A DNA stretch of 64,000 nucleotides from Hemicordylus capensis (GCF_027244095.1 NC_069669.1:9450501-9514500), one strand, 5' to 3'. Counted from the first letter of the stretch, positions 1-9,980 are shown. Numbers and translations: made by a program. Notes: generated from the letters alone by a model not told the origin.

Positions 1-164
1 TAAGAGATAAGCAAGGCAGAAACCAAATGGGAACATTGTGTGCTAGCTAAGTTAAGGCTTAGGTAAGTACTATGGACAGCTCCCTAGCGAAGAGGTTTTT
101 ACTAAGAAAAGGGATACAGCAGAAGCCTAAACATGTTTACTCAGAAGTACATTGCACAGAAGCC

Positions 165-424
165 ACCTAATGGCATAGTGGGAAAATGACTTGACTAGCA
201 AGCCAGAGGTTGCCGGTTCGAATCCCTGCTGGTGTGTTTCCCAGACTATGGGAAACGCCTATATCGGGCAGCAGCAATCTAGGAAGATGCTGAAAGGCAT
301 CATCTCATACTGTGTGGGAGATGGCCATGGTCAACCCCTCCTGTATTCTACCAAAGACAACCACAGGGCTCTGTGGAAGCCAGGAGTCGACGCCGACTCG
401 ACGGCACACTTTACCTTTACCTTA
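165..424 (+). mobile_element. Sauria-type SINE with Bov-B tail
   Basis: The left end carries a tRNA-like head with a B-box-like GGTTCGAATCCC. The body contains TTTCCCAGACTATGGG and the 3-prime end reads GACTCGACGGCACACTTTACC, which matches the tail shared with Bov-B LINEs. Four further copies lie in this window (5.9, 17.2, 57.3 and 60.6 kb). That structure is known for the Sauria SINE of squamates and is the main pointer to the host lineage. The copy is full length and moderately diverged. Confidence 0.85.
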
Positions 425-644
425 CGTTGCACAGAGTTCAGTAGAATTTACTTCCTTGGCAGTCTGTTTTGTAGGCTTACACAGGGAATTCTATGAAAGA
501 ACACCTTCAGGACTAACTGTTTCATGGTCTTGAACCATTCAAAGCATGGGTTCGATTTGGTCCCGATTCGTCAATATTTGTTAAACTCTCCGACTCAGGC
601 ACTAATTTTAAAAAGTGATCCAGGAACTGGTTCTGACCCTTGGA

Positions 645-765
645 ACCAGCATGGTCTAGTGGTTAGAGTGCTGGACTAGGATCGGGGAGACCCGAGTTCA
701 AATCCCCCATTCAGCCATGATACTTGCTGGGTGACTCTGGGCCAGTCACTTCTCTCTTCATCGAC
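645..765 (+). mobile_element. tRNA-derived SINE (second family)
   Basis: A tRNA-like head is visible with an A-box region TGGTCTAGTGGTTAGAG and a B-box GAGTTCAAATCCCC. It is followed by the body GGGTGACTCTGGGCCAGTCAC. Copies of the same family lie at 3.5, 28.2, 61.9 and 62.5 kb. The 3-prime part is truncated here. The family name is not assigned. Confidence 0.7.
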
Positions 766-1720
766 ATGGTTTGATTTTTCCAATGTTTGGCTCTAGTTAA
801 CCTGGCAGCAGTTACCATAAACACCATTATTATTTTTTTGATGTCACATCTGTATTGACCCCAGAAAATACATTTACTAATGTAAGCTGGGGGCATAATC
901 CTATTTTCTGGTTTGTAATCCTGCTGACAGTGCTCAGCCTTGACGCTGGGAAGCAAGAAAGGGAGTCCTTCATGAAATCCACAAGCCCTATGGCTCTTCC
1001 CAGTTTTAGCCACATCATGTCTCTCTGTAGCCTTCTATAAATGGGGCCAGTGAAGAATAATAGGGGAAAGGAGCCCCCACTGGTCCGCTGGTTAGCTCAG
1101 CCCTTGAGAGAGACGCAAATTGCAAGGAGCACATCCAAAAGGTCACAAAATGCAAGCGGTCTCATCGGTGACATTTCTAGGCAGAATCATCTGCCATTCT
1201 GTGCAGACAATCCTGTAAACGAAAGTGCATGATGATTACTGTTTCTCCCCTTTTATGCAATTCTCTCAAAAGCCTCCAGATTATTATTATTAAGACTATC
1301 AATACCAAAGAGAGGGAGAGTTCTCGGTACAGTCTTACATAGCAAAATGAATCCCCAGGGGACCTACACACACATATATTATATACCTGTGAGCAGGAGG
1401 AATTTGTTCCTTGGCGCGGCAACAATTCCAGGTCCCTCTTGACTTTGGAAGGTCGGTAATGTGAAGAGAAATGTGATCAAGAGCCATGTAAAAGAGGAAC
1501 TGAGGTCAGGAGCAGCTGGGGCCACACATCAAAGAATGCCGAGTTGTGCAGGCCAGGAGGGAGGGAGGGAGGGAGACAGTTATTACAAGATCAGAGTAGG
1601 CGGTTGAGAAGACCGTTGCTTAAGTATAGGTCCTGGGTGTGATCTAGAACCAGGAGCATAACATTGATTAGGCGGATGTGTTCAAAGAACACGGGCCACC
1701 CTGGGTCAGGGGCCACCGAG
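766..1720. other. No gene seen; non-repeat intergenic sequence
   Basis: Short open frames exist but none resembles a known protein or has splice-site support. A (GGGA)n-like patch lies at about 1557-1575. A TTATTATTATT patch lies near 1282. No familiar transposon was recognised. Confidence 0.5.
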
Positions 1721-2106
1721 GGCCCCTCACCTGCTGCTCACCTCTCCTCCCACTTGCTGCCACTGCCTCTTGCCACTGCCACCCACTAAGCTGCAGGGGG
1801 CCATGATGCCACTTAGCGTCAGGGGGCTAAGTGGCCTCTTTCGTCTCTTGAGCCAACAAGAGAAGGGAAAGGCCATCTGGCCTCTTACCAGTGTGCGAGC
1901 TGGCTGGGAAATGATGGGCCCACATGTGCCCTGACGCCAACCATGTAGCGTGTCAGCAACGGGTTGGAGGGGGGTGGGTTCTAGTCTAGCCACTGCTCGC
2001 CTGCTGTCGCCTCTGACACATTTCCAGTGCTCTAGCCCATGCCACTCTCCTTTCCTCCACACTTCCTCATCGGCTCTGTCCCCCTCTTTCATTTGGAATC
2101 CAAGCA

Positions 2107-2515
2107 GTGTGGAAGGAGGTGGAGGAGTGGGGTGGGTGGAGGAGCAGGGGATGGAGGAGCAGGGGAAGGAGGAGTGGGAAGTGGAGGAGTGGGGAGAGGG
2201 AAGCGGAGGATTGGGGAGCAGGAGGCAAAGGAGTGGAAAGCGGGAGGTGGAGGAGCAGGAAGCGGGAGGCGGAGGAGTGGGAAGCAGGAGACAGAGGAAT
2301 GGGGAGCAGAAGATGAAGGAGCGGGGAGCGGGACATGGAGGAGCGGGAAGCAGGAGACGGAGGAGCAGGAGACAGAGGAGTGGGGAGCGGGACATGGAGG
2401 AGCAGGAGACGGAGGAGCAGGAAGCGGGAGACAGAGGAGTGGGAAGCAGGAGATGGAGGAGCAGGAAGTGGGAAATGGAGGAGCGGGAAGTGGGAGATGG
2501 AGAAGTGGGTGGCTG
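2107..2515. repeat. Polypurine minisatellite (GGAGGA-rich)
   Basis: About 400 bp of almost uninterrupted G/A on the + strand, made of degenerate units such as GGAGGAGCGGGAAGCAGGAG. The skew leaves every frame open on both strands, which explains the long spurious open frames (Gly/Glu/Arg on +, Pro/Ser/Leu on -). Unit length varies because the short GGAG and GGGA submotifs are reshuffled. It is a simple-sequence tract and not a gene. Confidence 0.85.
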
Positions 2516-2539
2516 CCAGGTAAGTGAGGAATGAAGTGG

Positions 2540-3500
2540 CATTTGGGGCAGCAGGGCACTGCATAGGAGGGAGCCAGATGGTACTGGGCATGCCAGCCAA
2601 GGTGCAACAGATTTTGGACTGACCTTGGCTTGAAGGATGTGGGAGCAGAGCTAATAGCAAAAGTTGTCGGGTCAAGCAAAAAACCTCCTGGCCATTTGGC
2701 TCTGTTTCACTTGGAGATTTTAATACTTCCTCCTGGAGTTCCAGAGGAGGCAGCAAAACCCCTAAACCTCCAGGTCAAATCCTGACCCCCGGCAATCCTA
2801 GTTGCAACCATTCTCTGCTCTAAACAGTGGGGTTCCCGAAGTAAATAGCAGTTTCCTTTTTACGAAATAATGTTGTTACTATTAACCATTCGCATGCAGC
2901 ATGGCAGGTTCTGCTTGGAACAATCCAACCACCGCCCTCTGTACCTATCCGTGGATTGCACATGTTCCTTCTATTACTTCCCCCAAAATATAATTAAGAC
3001 CTCCAAAAGTGCACCCACGCATAACAAACCTGGCACTATAAATATTATTCATCGAACAAAGCTGCAATCCGTTCACAGCTCCGAGTAACAGAATTTTCTG
3101 AATATGGTTACGAGGACTAAAAATAACCCAAAGCCAGAAAACAAGCAGTGAGGAATGTTCCGGCACGTGTGTATGGCACACTGTCATCTGCGTTGTTGTT
3201 AGGCGGATTTCAGGAGGGGAAAAGAGAGAAAACTCTAATCATCCTAAGCAGAGACATGCCTGAAAGACACTATTTTTGGCTATGGAGAGACTGTTTTTTG
3301 GCATTCATTTCTTGAGGTTCTGCACGTGACGCAGGAGATCTGTGGCGAGGTCACCCGTCATCTTTGAAAACTTAAAAAGCAGTCACGAGGGACAAGTGTG
3401 TGAATTAGCTTAGCAGAGAGGGGTGTCATAGAAAGGACTGTTTAACACAGGATGCATATCCTCAGCTGTCCTGCAGATTTTAATTAATTTTTTAAAAACG
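2540..3500. other. No gene seen; partly AT-rich unique sequence
   Basis: There is no recognised transposon. The block at 2980-3070 is AT-rich with ATAATTAAG and TATAAATATTATTC motifs. It could be a conserved non-coding element, but nothing in the sequence proves this. Confidence 0.4.
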
Positions 3501-3504
3501 CGTT

Positions 3505-3655
3505 AGCATTTATATCCCACTCTTCCTCCAAGGAGACTAGAAAGGTGTATATACGTGACTGGTCCAGAGTCACCCAAAGAGTTTCATGGCTGAACGAGGA
3601 CTTGAACTCAGGTCTCCCTGGTCCTAGTCCAACACTCTAACCATGGCATCACATG
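3505..3655 (-). mobile_element. tRNA-derived SINE (second family)
   Basis: Reverse-strand copy of the family at 645. The B-box complement GAACTCAGGTCTCC and the head complement CTAGTCCAACACTCTAACCA are clear. The body includes CCAGAGTCACCCAA. Confidence 0.75.
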
Positions 3656-3770
3656 GATGTTGAACTACAATTCCCAGCAGCCCCGGCTATTGGCCGCTGT
3701 GGCTAGGCTGGATGGGAGTTGTAGGCCAAAAGCAACGGGCGGGCCAAAATTGTGCAGCCCTCCTGGTTTA
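3655..3770. mobile_element. Palindromic hAT-like MITE fragment
   Basis: Inverted arms TTGAACTACAATTCCCAGCA and GATGGGAGTTGTAGGCCAA flank a short spacer. This is the window's commonest MITE type, for which intact copies show 8-bp target duplications at 12983 and 25465. The ends are diverged here. Confidence 0.65.
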
Positions 3771-3939
3771 ACCTTTTCACCCGCACCATTTCTCCAATCA
3801 CAGGGTCCTGACTTTTTCCTCCCCGGCACAATGAATGGCAATTTGGAGGGGGCACAGTTTCTCCCTATGGAGAAGAGCAATTTCACCCCCTGTCCCCCAG
3901 GAATGCGACAATGAATCGCAGTTAGGGTGGAGAACCAGC

Positions 3940-4220
3940 CAAAGTTAATTGTTCCCTTTGCTAAGCAGGGTCTGCCTTGGTTTGTATTTGGATGGGAGAT
4001 GTGAGCACTGTCAGAGATTCCCCTTAAGGGATGGGACCCTAGCTCAGTGAGAGAGCATAAGCTTTGGCTGCAGAAGGTCCCTGGTTCAATCCCTGGCAGC
4101 ATCTCCAGGTAGGGCTGGGAGAGACTCCCGCCTGAAACCTCGGAGAGCCGCTGCCAGTCCGTGTCGACAGTACTCTGCTAGATGGACCAAGGGTCTGACT
4201 CAGTATAAAGCAGCCTTAGC
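3940..4220 (+). mobile_element. Composite 5S/tRNA-Ala SINE
   Basis: The left part (GCTAAGCAGGGTCTGCC ... GGATGGGAGA) matches the internal control region of 5S rRNA. The right part has CTAGCTCAGTGAGAGAGCAT ... GGTTCAATCCCTGGCAGC, a tRNA-Ala-like unit with A and B boxes. It is followed by the SINE body and a tail ending in CTGACTCAGTATAAAGCAGC. The element is nearly full length. Confidence 0.85.
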
Positions 4221-4244
4221 AGTCTCCATTGTAGTGGATGCTTG

Positions 4245-4315
4245 CTCTAAGCAGAGGGTTAGTCTAGGACCTCTAAGGTCCTTTCTAACTCCAAGCTCCT
4301 ATGATTCTACTAAAA
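4245..4315 (+). mobile_element. CR1 LINE 3-prime end
   Basis: The sequence ACCTCTAAGGTCCTTTCTAA ... CTATGATTCTAC followed by an A-run matches the terminal sequence of CR1 elements, whose 3-prime end carries ATTCTATGR repeats. Only about 70 bp remain. Confidence 0.6.
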
Positions 4316-4321
4316 AAAAAA

Positions 4322-4525
4322 AGGCAGGCAATCCCATCACGGATGTCCTGTGTGACAGCTGTTTGGCCCGTAATAGTGTGGACACTATGTTAATGCAGCC
4401 TAGGATTGCATTGGCTTTTTTAGATGCTGCATCACACTACTGGCTCACGCTCAACATGTGGGCCACCAAGACACCGTCTAATACGTGTGCATTTGATTCT
4501 GAGCTAGAGGATCCGTTATACTGAT
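4322..4525 (-). mobile_element. CR1-like LINE fragment, antisense
   Basis: The stretch GCAGCCTAGGATTGCATTGG ... TGCTGCATCACACTACTGGC resembles the reverse complement of CR1 3-prime regions known from reptiles and birds. Together with the sense CR1 end immediately to the left it forms a head-to-head junction of two CR1 pieces. Confidence 0.55.
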
Positions 4526-4832
4526 TTAGTCTATGAAAATACTTTCTTTTGAACGGCCACATCCTGGCACACGTGTGCCTGGATCACAAAGCTCCCGTTT
4601 ACCTCCGGCAGACTCCCCTGCAGGTTACTCATCAGACCTGACCTAAAAAGAGACCAGACGAGAGCTTTAAATAGAGAGCCGCGAAGGTAAGATGAGAAGC
4701 GGCGTTTGAACGGTTTGTCTCAAAGGAAACTCCGCGAAGGCTGCAAGCGGGGGAGGGAAGCATCATAGAATCGCTTTGCATTCTTCCCAGGGCACGTGTG
4801 AGTGTCTTTACTCCACAGAGCTTATCTTCGTG

Positions 4833-5073
4833 CAGTCTTTACAACAACCTTGCAAGGTAGGTCATGGAAACCTTTGAGCTTATACCAGGGCTGTAGCAAC
4901 CCAGTGGGAGGGGACTGGTGGGTGGAGCCAACCTCACTGGCTCCACCCACCAGCTCACACTCCCAGGAGTGGATTGCAAAGGGCTCTTTAGCCCTCACTC
5001 TCCCAGGAAGAACAGCCCAGGAGGCCTGGGCAGAGCTTTTTCTTGCAGTCTTTACAACAACCTTGCAAGGTGG
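4833..5073. repeat. 27-bp direct repeats flanking a perfect hairpin
   Basis: The 27 bases from 4833 recur at about 5046 without change (core TTTACAACAACCTTGCAAGG). Between them, 4915-4930 and 4938-4953 are perfect 16-bp inverted arms (CTGGTGGGTGGAGCCA) with a 7-base loop. This may be a short transposon or a duplicated older repeat. No family is assigned. Confidence 0.6.
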
Positions 5074-5244
5074 GTAATTGACAACTTTTGACTTCTACCC
5101 ACCTCCCACCCACCCCGAGTGAGACAGGAACCTTGAGATTGCCCAGCAGAGCTCAACATTAGATATTTGCCTTTTGTCGATGTTTGCTGCTGCTTGTTGT
5201 GATTTGTTGTTTTCCTGCATATCTAAAAGCCTGGGTACAAAAGC

Positions 5245-5542
5245 CACATAGGAAGCTGCCGTATACTGAGTCAGACCATTGCCCAATCTATCTCAGTATT
5301 GTCTGCACAGACTGGCAGCGGCTTCTCCAAGGTTGCAGGCAGGAGTCTCTCTCAGCCCTGTCTTGGAGATGCTGCCAGGGAGGGAACTTGGAACCTTCTG
5401 CTCTTCCCAGAGCAGCTCCATCCCCTGAGGGGAAGATCTTACAGTGCTCACATGTGGTCTCCTATTCAAATGCAAACCAGGGCAGACCCTGCTTAGCTAG
5501 GGGGCCAAGTCATGCTTACTACCACAAGGCCAGCTCTCCTCT
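5245..5542 (-). mobile_element. Composite 5S/tRNA SINE
   Basis: Reverse-strand copy starting with the tail complement CATAGGAAGCTGCCGTATAC and ending with the 5S-like complement CCCTGCTTAGCTAGGGGG and CCAGCTCTCCTCTC. The tRNA-like unit is the degenerate type (CTTCCCAGAGCAGCTCC), in which the A and B boxes are eroded. Confidence 0.85.
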
Positions 5543-5883
5543 CACATGTTTTTACTTGCTTTCTGTCATGGAAGCTCAGGAGTGTATGCCAACCAGGAGT
5601 GTCTTCCACAGCCCGAGGGCAACCACCGAGAAGGCCCTGTCCTACGTGCACGACAGCTGAGCCTCCCTCATTGTCGGCACACAGCACAGAGCCCTTTCTG
5701 ATGATCTTGTCAGGTAGGCAGGAACCCTTGGGAGCAGGTGGCCCTTCAGATCTCTAGAGCCCAAACCATTATTGTGCACACTGACCGGGAGCAGCACTCC
5801 AGGGCCTCAGACAAAATAAGAGTTCCTTTAAAAGTCAGTATACAGCAATACCTAACAGGATTTTAAACTCCCTATAGATCTGC

Positions 5884-6130
5884 TAGTAAAGTAAAGTTGC
5901 ACCGTTGAGTCGGTGTCGACTCGTGGCGCCCACAGAGCCCTGTGGCTGTCTCTGGTAGAATACAGAAGGGGTTGACCATTGCCTCCTCCCGCCCAGTATG
6001 AGATGATGCCTTTCAGCCCCTTCCTATGTCGCTGCTGCCCAGTCTGGGAAACATACCAGCAGGGATTCGAACTGGTAGCCTCTGGCTTGCTAGGTAAGAT
6101 ACTTCCCCACTGCACCATTAGGTGGCTACT
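5884..6130 (-). mobile_element. Sauria-type SINE with Bov-B tail
   Basis: Reverse copy with the tail complement AAAGTTGCACCGTTGAGTCG on the left and the head complement GGATTCGAACTGGTAGCC ... CACTGCACCATTAGG on the right. It is full length. Confidence 0.85.
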
Positions 6131-6439
6131 AAGAGAATTAATGCAACTTGAGGACATTCTGCAACATATACATTTTTTAATGGGCTGATGTAGAAGGATA
6201 GGAAGGGAGACAAAATCTAGGTCTTTGGCATCTGTGTGCATGCGTTTATACCGTGCTGACTTATTTAGAAACTGACAAACTGCTACTCGTAAACATTTCA
6301 CAGTGTTACACAAACATTTAAAAGAGATACTCAACAGCACAAAACATCAAACAATAAAAAGTCAACGTCACCCAAATAATGCAGCACAAACCACAAAGCA
6401 GTTCTCCATTGCTTCCTTGGGGAGTCATCCAGGGAGTCA

Positions 6440-6600
6440 TCGCCACATCCTGCAGCAGAGAATTCCACAGATTAATGATGCACGGTGTGAAAAAGTACTG
6501 CCTTTTGTTGGTCCTAAATTTCCTGGCCATCAGTTTCATGGGATGACCTCTGGTTCTAGTCTTGTGAGAGAGGGATTAAAATACCTCCCAGAGGTGGCCA
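6440..6600 (-). mobile_element. CR1 LINE 3-prime-UTR fragment
   Basis: Contains GAGAATTCCACAGATTAATG ... GTCCTAAATTTCCTGGCCAT and GGTTCTAGTCTTGTGAGAGA. These are the antisense form of the reptile CR1 3-prime region that recurs at 14.6, 28.4 and 55.9 kb. The copy is interrupted on its right by an unrelated repeat. Confidence 0.75.
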
Positions 6601-6690
6601 GAACCTCAGGGGTATACTTGTGAGTCAAATGGGCCGAAACCCAAAATTTGGCTTTAAAAAAGCCAAATCTGGCAACAGAGCCGGGCCCTA
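6598..6690 (+). repeat. Unnamed 90-bp repeat, copy 1
   Basis: The segment GGCCAGAACCTCAGGGGTAT ... CCAAATCTGGC recurs in the opposite orientation at 30525-30617 with only a few differences. Its right half is itself partly palindromic (CCAAAATTTGGCTTT ... AAAGCCAAATCTGG). Confidence 0.65.
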
Positions 6691-6734
6691 GCCACTTTCT
6701 CCATCGTAGCGCCAGGTCTGCATGACTTTGGCCT

Positions 6735-6850
6735 TTCTGCATATGCTGGACTACAACTCCCACCATCCCTGACTATGGACTACTATGGCTGGGGACGATG
6801 GGAGTTGTAGTCCAAAAACCGCCAGAGGGCCCAACTTGTGCAGCCCTCTC
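6735..6850. mobile_element. Palindromic hAT-like MITE
   Basis: Inverted arms GGACTACAACTCCCACCATC and GATGGGAGTTGTAGTCC flank a short spacer. The right end GTGCAGCCCTC is shared with the copies at 3.7 and 28.8 kb. Confidence 0.7.
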
Positions 6851-6867
6851 CCACAGTTTTCTAAACG

Positions 6868-6965
6868 AAAAAACCTCGAGATGTGGTGATGGCTCCCAGC
6901 TTGGGTCGCTTTAAAGGGGGCTTAGACAAATTCATGGAGGACAGGTCTATCAGTGGCTACTAGTC
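6868..6965 (+). mobile_element. CR1 LINE fragment, sense
   Basis: Contains GATGTGGTGATGGC ... GGGGCTTAGACAAATTCATG, the sense form of the CR1 3-prime region also seen at 55.9 kb. Confidence 0.65.
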
Positions 6966-6974
6966 TGGACAGCT

Positions 6975-7160
6975 AGAGCCTGCCCAAACCTTCCCTCATC
7001 AGGAAGGCGCTCCAGGCCCCTGATCATCTTGGTTGCCCTCTTCTGCACCTTTGCCAGTTCTGCAATGTCCCTTTTGAGAGCTGGTGTCCAGAACTGTGCA
7101 CAGTTCTCCAAATGGATACTCCAGATGTAGTTGCTGGGTATATTTCGGATCCCCGGCTCC
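6975..7160 (-). mobile_element. CR1 LINE fragment, antisense
   Basis: The stretch CAGGAAGGCGCTCCAGGCCC ... CTTGGTTGCCCTCTTCTGCA ... CAGAACTGTGCACAGTTCTC is the antisense 3-prime UTR of CR1. It matches the widely known bird/reptile form. It lies directly beside a sense fragment, so this locus has been rearranged or was hit twice. Confidence 0.75.
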
Positions 7161-7189
7161 TGGCATCGTAGACACTCATTTATGCGCCC

Positions 7190-8515
7190 TGAGCCCCCCC
7201 CCAACACAGCTCACTGTTAAAGTGTTCCTGTCTCTTTAAGTACCTTTTGGCCGAGTGCCAGGATCGATCTTGAAAGGGGGCGAAGGAAACCCATAAAAGG
7301 TCTGTGGGAGGGTGGCTAACCCCGCTGTCTTTGTCAAGCCAGGCGAGGCGCATTTAATAGCTCCACTCGAACAAAGAGTTTTAAACGGCCGTTTAATAGC
7401 TTTTTAATCTATATCTGCTTCTAACCCACCTCTCTGTGCAAATCAATAGGAGTTTGCGGATTGATTTTTAATGACGCTGCCTTGCATTTTGTACCTATTT
7501 ACTAGAACGCAACTCTTGCTTCCTTTCTTTGGCGAGAGTTTGCGTGGTGTTGCTGTTTAGCTTCGGGATTTGTCAGGGAGGACTCTCCCTGCTTTTGGGG
7601 GAAACCGCCTTGCGTTCTCAGGTGTGTGTATCAATGCTAGCGAAAAACAGAGACGCCATATTCAGAGACAGTCTACCTCGGATAGGCGGGTTCTGGGAAC
7701 AAGAAGGTGCATTCGGTCTCTTTCAAGATACAAAGTAAGGGCATTTATATTTTGCCCAGATATTGGGGATCTGATATTGAAGCTGTGGTCGTTTTCACTG
7801 AGCTTTAAACTGTTTTATGCTGATCGAACTGGATGTATTTTATACTTGCATTTTTATTTTTGTAAACAACTTTATGAGGTTTTTTTGAGGCGGCGGGGTC
7901 ATCGGTGGTCTAGCCATATTGTAAATGAGCAAAGAAATAAAGTCTGGCTGATTGGTGCAGAATGCGGGACTCCACAGAATTTTGATCTGGGCCTGTAAGA
8001 ACATTCTTATTCATATATTGTATCACTGGAAAACTTGGCAGTATGAATTTAGGTGAAAATCCATTCAAAAGCCACGGTTTTCTTGGGTTTGAGGTGGCTG
8101 AATTGCATGGGCAGCCACAGGACTTTTTCCAGGGGGAGGGCAAAGCCAGCAACCCCTTTACCACCCACTTCTTGGGAGTATGTCCCATTGAATTCAACGG
8201 GAACTGGCTCAATCTGAGGGGGAACTGCCCTCTCTTCTCTCCCCCATGGTAAGTCACCATGGATGCCCGTGGTGACCTACCATCCCCACCAAGAATGAAG
8301 GAAATCCATGTCTGACGTCCCAAGATGGAGGGAGGAACCCATCCAATCCACAGCTGCTGGGGCGGCCCTTCCATGAGGCAAGGCAAGGCAGTCACCTCAG
8401 GCCGTGGCGTGTCAGCAGGGTGATGGAAGTGAGGCCTCTGGGGAGGAAATGTGTGGTGCTGGGAGTCCTGCTCGCCAGAGGGCTGGGCGCGCTTGCCTCT
8501 GGAGAGCTGGCATGT
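7190..8515. other. No gene seen; unique AT-rich then mixed sequence
   Basis: The block 7330-7520 is rich in TTTAATAGC and TTTTTAAT motifs and includes the perfect palindrome TAAACGGCCGTTTA at 7384-7397. It also holds ATTGATTTTTAATGAC. From about 8040 the sequence becomes GC-balanced with no recognised family. A GAGGCAAGGCAAGGCAGTCA motif at 8376-8395 recurs near 44565 and marks a small unnamed repeat. Confidence 0.4.
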
Positions 8516-8518
8516 GGA

Positions 8519-8522
8519 TTTG

Positions 8523-8557
<35 letters not shown>

Positions 8558-8582
8558 AATAATTAATAATAATAATAATAAT
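8519..8582 (+). repeat. (GAT)n/(AAT)n microsatellite
   Basis: About ten GAT units pass directly into AAT units. It sits at the end of the interspersed repeat that follows and is probably its tail expansion. Confidence 0.95.
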
Positions 8583-8830
8583 TCGATTTCTATACTGCCC
8601 TTTCTAAAATGGCTCAGGGCAGTTTACACAGAGAAATAACAAGCAAAAAAGATCTCACCCTGTCCCCAAAGGGCTCACAATCTAAAAAGAAACACAAGAT
8701 AGACCCCAGCAACAGCCACTGGAGGGATGCTGTGCTGGGGGTGGAGAGGGCCAGTTACTCCCCCCCGCTAAATAAAGAGAACCACCACGCTAAAAGGTGC
8801 CTCTTTGCCCAGTTAGCAGGGGTGCCTGCA
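8583..8830 (+). mobile_element. Interspersed repeat family A
   Basis: Contains CTCACAATCTAAAAAGAAAC, GGATGCTGTGCTGGGGGTGG and GTGCCTCTTTGCCCAGTTAG, all repeated at 22.5, 40.1, 56.5, 59.2 and 60.4 kb. It looks like the 3-prime part of a LINE or a derived non-autonomous element. The strand given is arbitrary because the true transcription direction is not known. Confidence 0.7.
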
Positions 8831-9122
8831 GATATGTGTGAAAACTTCTTCGACAGCGCAGGTATCAGCCGTCTCTGAAATACTCTGCTTGGCCGAATGC
8901 CATCAACACACTTTAGACGGTTCTCACAAGCAATGACACATTTTTAAAGTTTCTTGCCACCAGTTCCTGCATCCTTAATTTGATGGCAAATGCCAAACTA
9001 CCGGGAAGAGCAAATGCCAACTGAAAAACAACTCTTTTCCTCATGCTCTCCTTCATTTTGAATGCACGAATTGCATCCACAAGTGCATACTGTAATAAGC
9101 ATCTTTCATGGTGACCGATGTA

Positions 9123-9270
9123 GCTCAGTGTGAAAGCGCCCAAGGTTCAGTCCCTGACATCTCCACTGGAGATTCCTGGTTGAAACCTTGGAGAGCTGCT
9201 GCCAGTTAGTGTAGGCAGCACTGAGCTAGATGGACCAAGGGTCTGACTCAGTAGGTGGCAGCTTCCTAGG
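9123..9270 (+). mobile_element. tRNA-Ala-type SINE, 5S part missing
   Basis: A partial copy with AGCTCAGTGTGAAAGCGCCC, GGTTCAGTCCCTGAC and the body CCTTGGAGAGCTGCTGCCAG. The tail reads CTGACTCAGTAGGTGGCAGC. Confidence 0.8.
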
Positions 9271-9292
9271 CGCTCTCTCTCTCTCACCAAGG

Positions 9293-9495
9293 ATAAGGCC
9301 ATAGCTCAGTGGTAGAGCATCTGCTTTACATGCAGAAAGGCTCAGGTTCTATCCCTGGCAGCATTTCCAGGTATGGCTGGGGAAGACCCCTGGACCTGAA
9401 ACCCTGCACAGCCACTGCCATTCAGTGTCTGCAACACAGAGCTAGCTGGACCAATGCCCTGACTCAGCAGACAGCAGTTTCCTATGCCACCTGCA
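9293..9495 (+). mobile_element. tRNA-Ala-type SINE, 5S part missing
   Basis: A-box ATAGCTCAGTGGTAGAGCAT and B-box GGTTCTATCCCTGGCAGC are clear. The body and tail end at CTATGCC. It lies in tandem with the copy at 9123. Confidence 0.8.
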
Positions 9496-9554
9496 AAAAT
9501 AACTCTGAATCGGTTGACCGTTGACCTTAGAAGCGAGAGGAAGAGATGATTATT

Positions 9555-9636
9555 TATTTATTGTTGTTGTTGTTGTTGTTGTTGTTTACACAGTCAGACA
9601 GGCTGGTTATTGACTGGTTTGTTTTATCCAGACATC

Positions 9637-9679
<43 letters not shown>

Positions 9680-9939
9680 GAGTGGCTCTGGAAAAAGAAA
9701 ACAATAGTGGTGCCAATAGTCGTGGGTGCCCTTGGTGCAGTACCAAAAGGACTTGAACACCATCTCGACACCTTGGGCATCGATAAAATTACAACACACC
9801 AACTACAGAAGGCCACACTACTCGGGAGAGCATGCATACTAGGACAATATCTTTGTTTTTTGTTTGTTTGTTATCCTAGACCCTTGGAAAGTACCAAATC
9901 CAGCCAATCACCTCTGGTAGACTGTGTGTAAATAGCATC

Positions 9940-9980
<41 letters not shown>

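Noticed and set aside
1727-2756. Several overlapping long open frames on both strands (up to 271 codons)
   Set aside because: They lie over the polypurine minisatellite, where base skew removes stop codons. The predicted proteins are low-complexity Pro/Ser/Leu or Gly/Glu/Arg.
3950-3995. Possible 5S rRNA gene or pseudogene
   Set aside because: Only the internal promoter region matches, always in the same SINE context, so it is a SINE module.
9293-9370. tRNA-like sequences with A and B boxes (also 3.9, 19.3, 21.9, 47.3 kb)
   Set aside because: They are SINE heads: stems are mismatched and each continues into the common SINE body and tail instead of a T-run.
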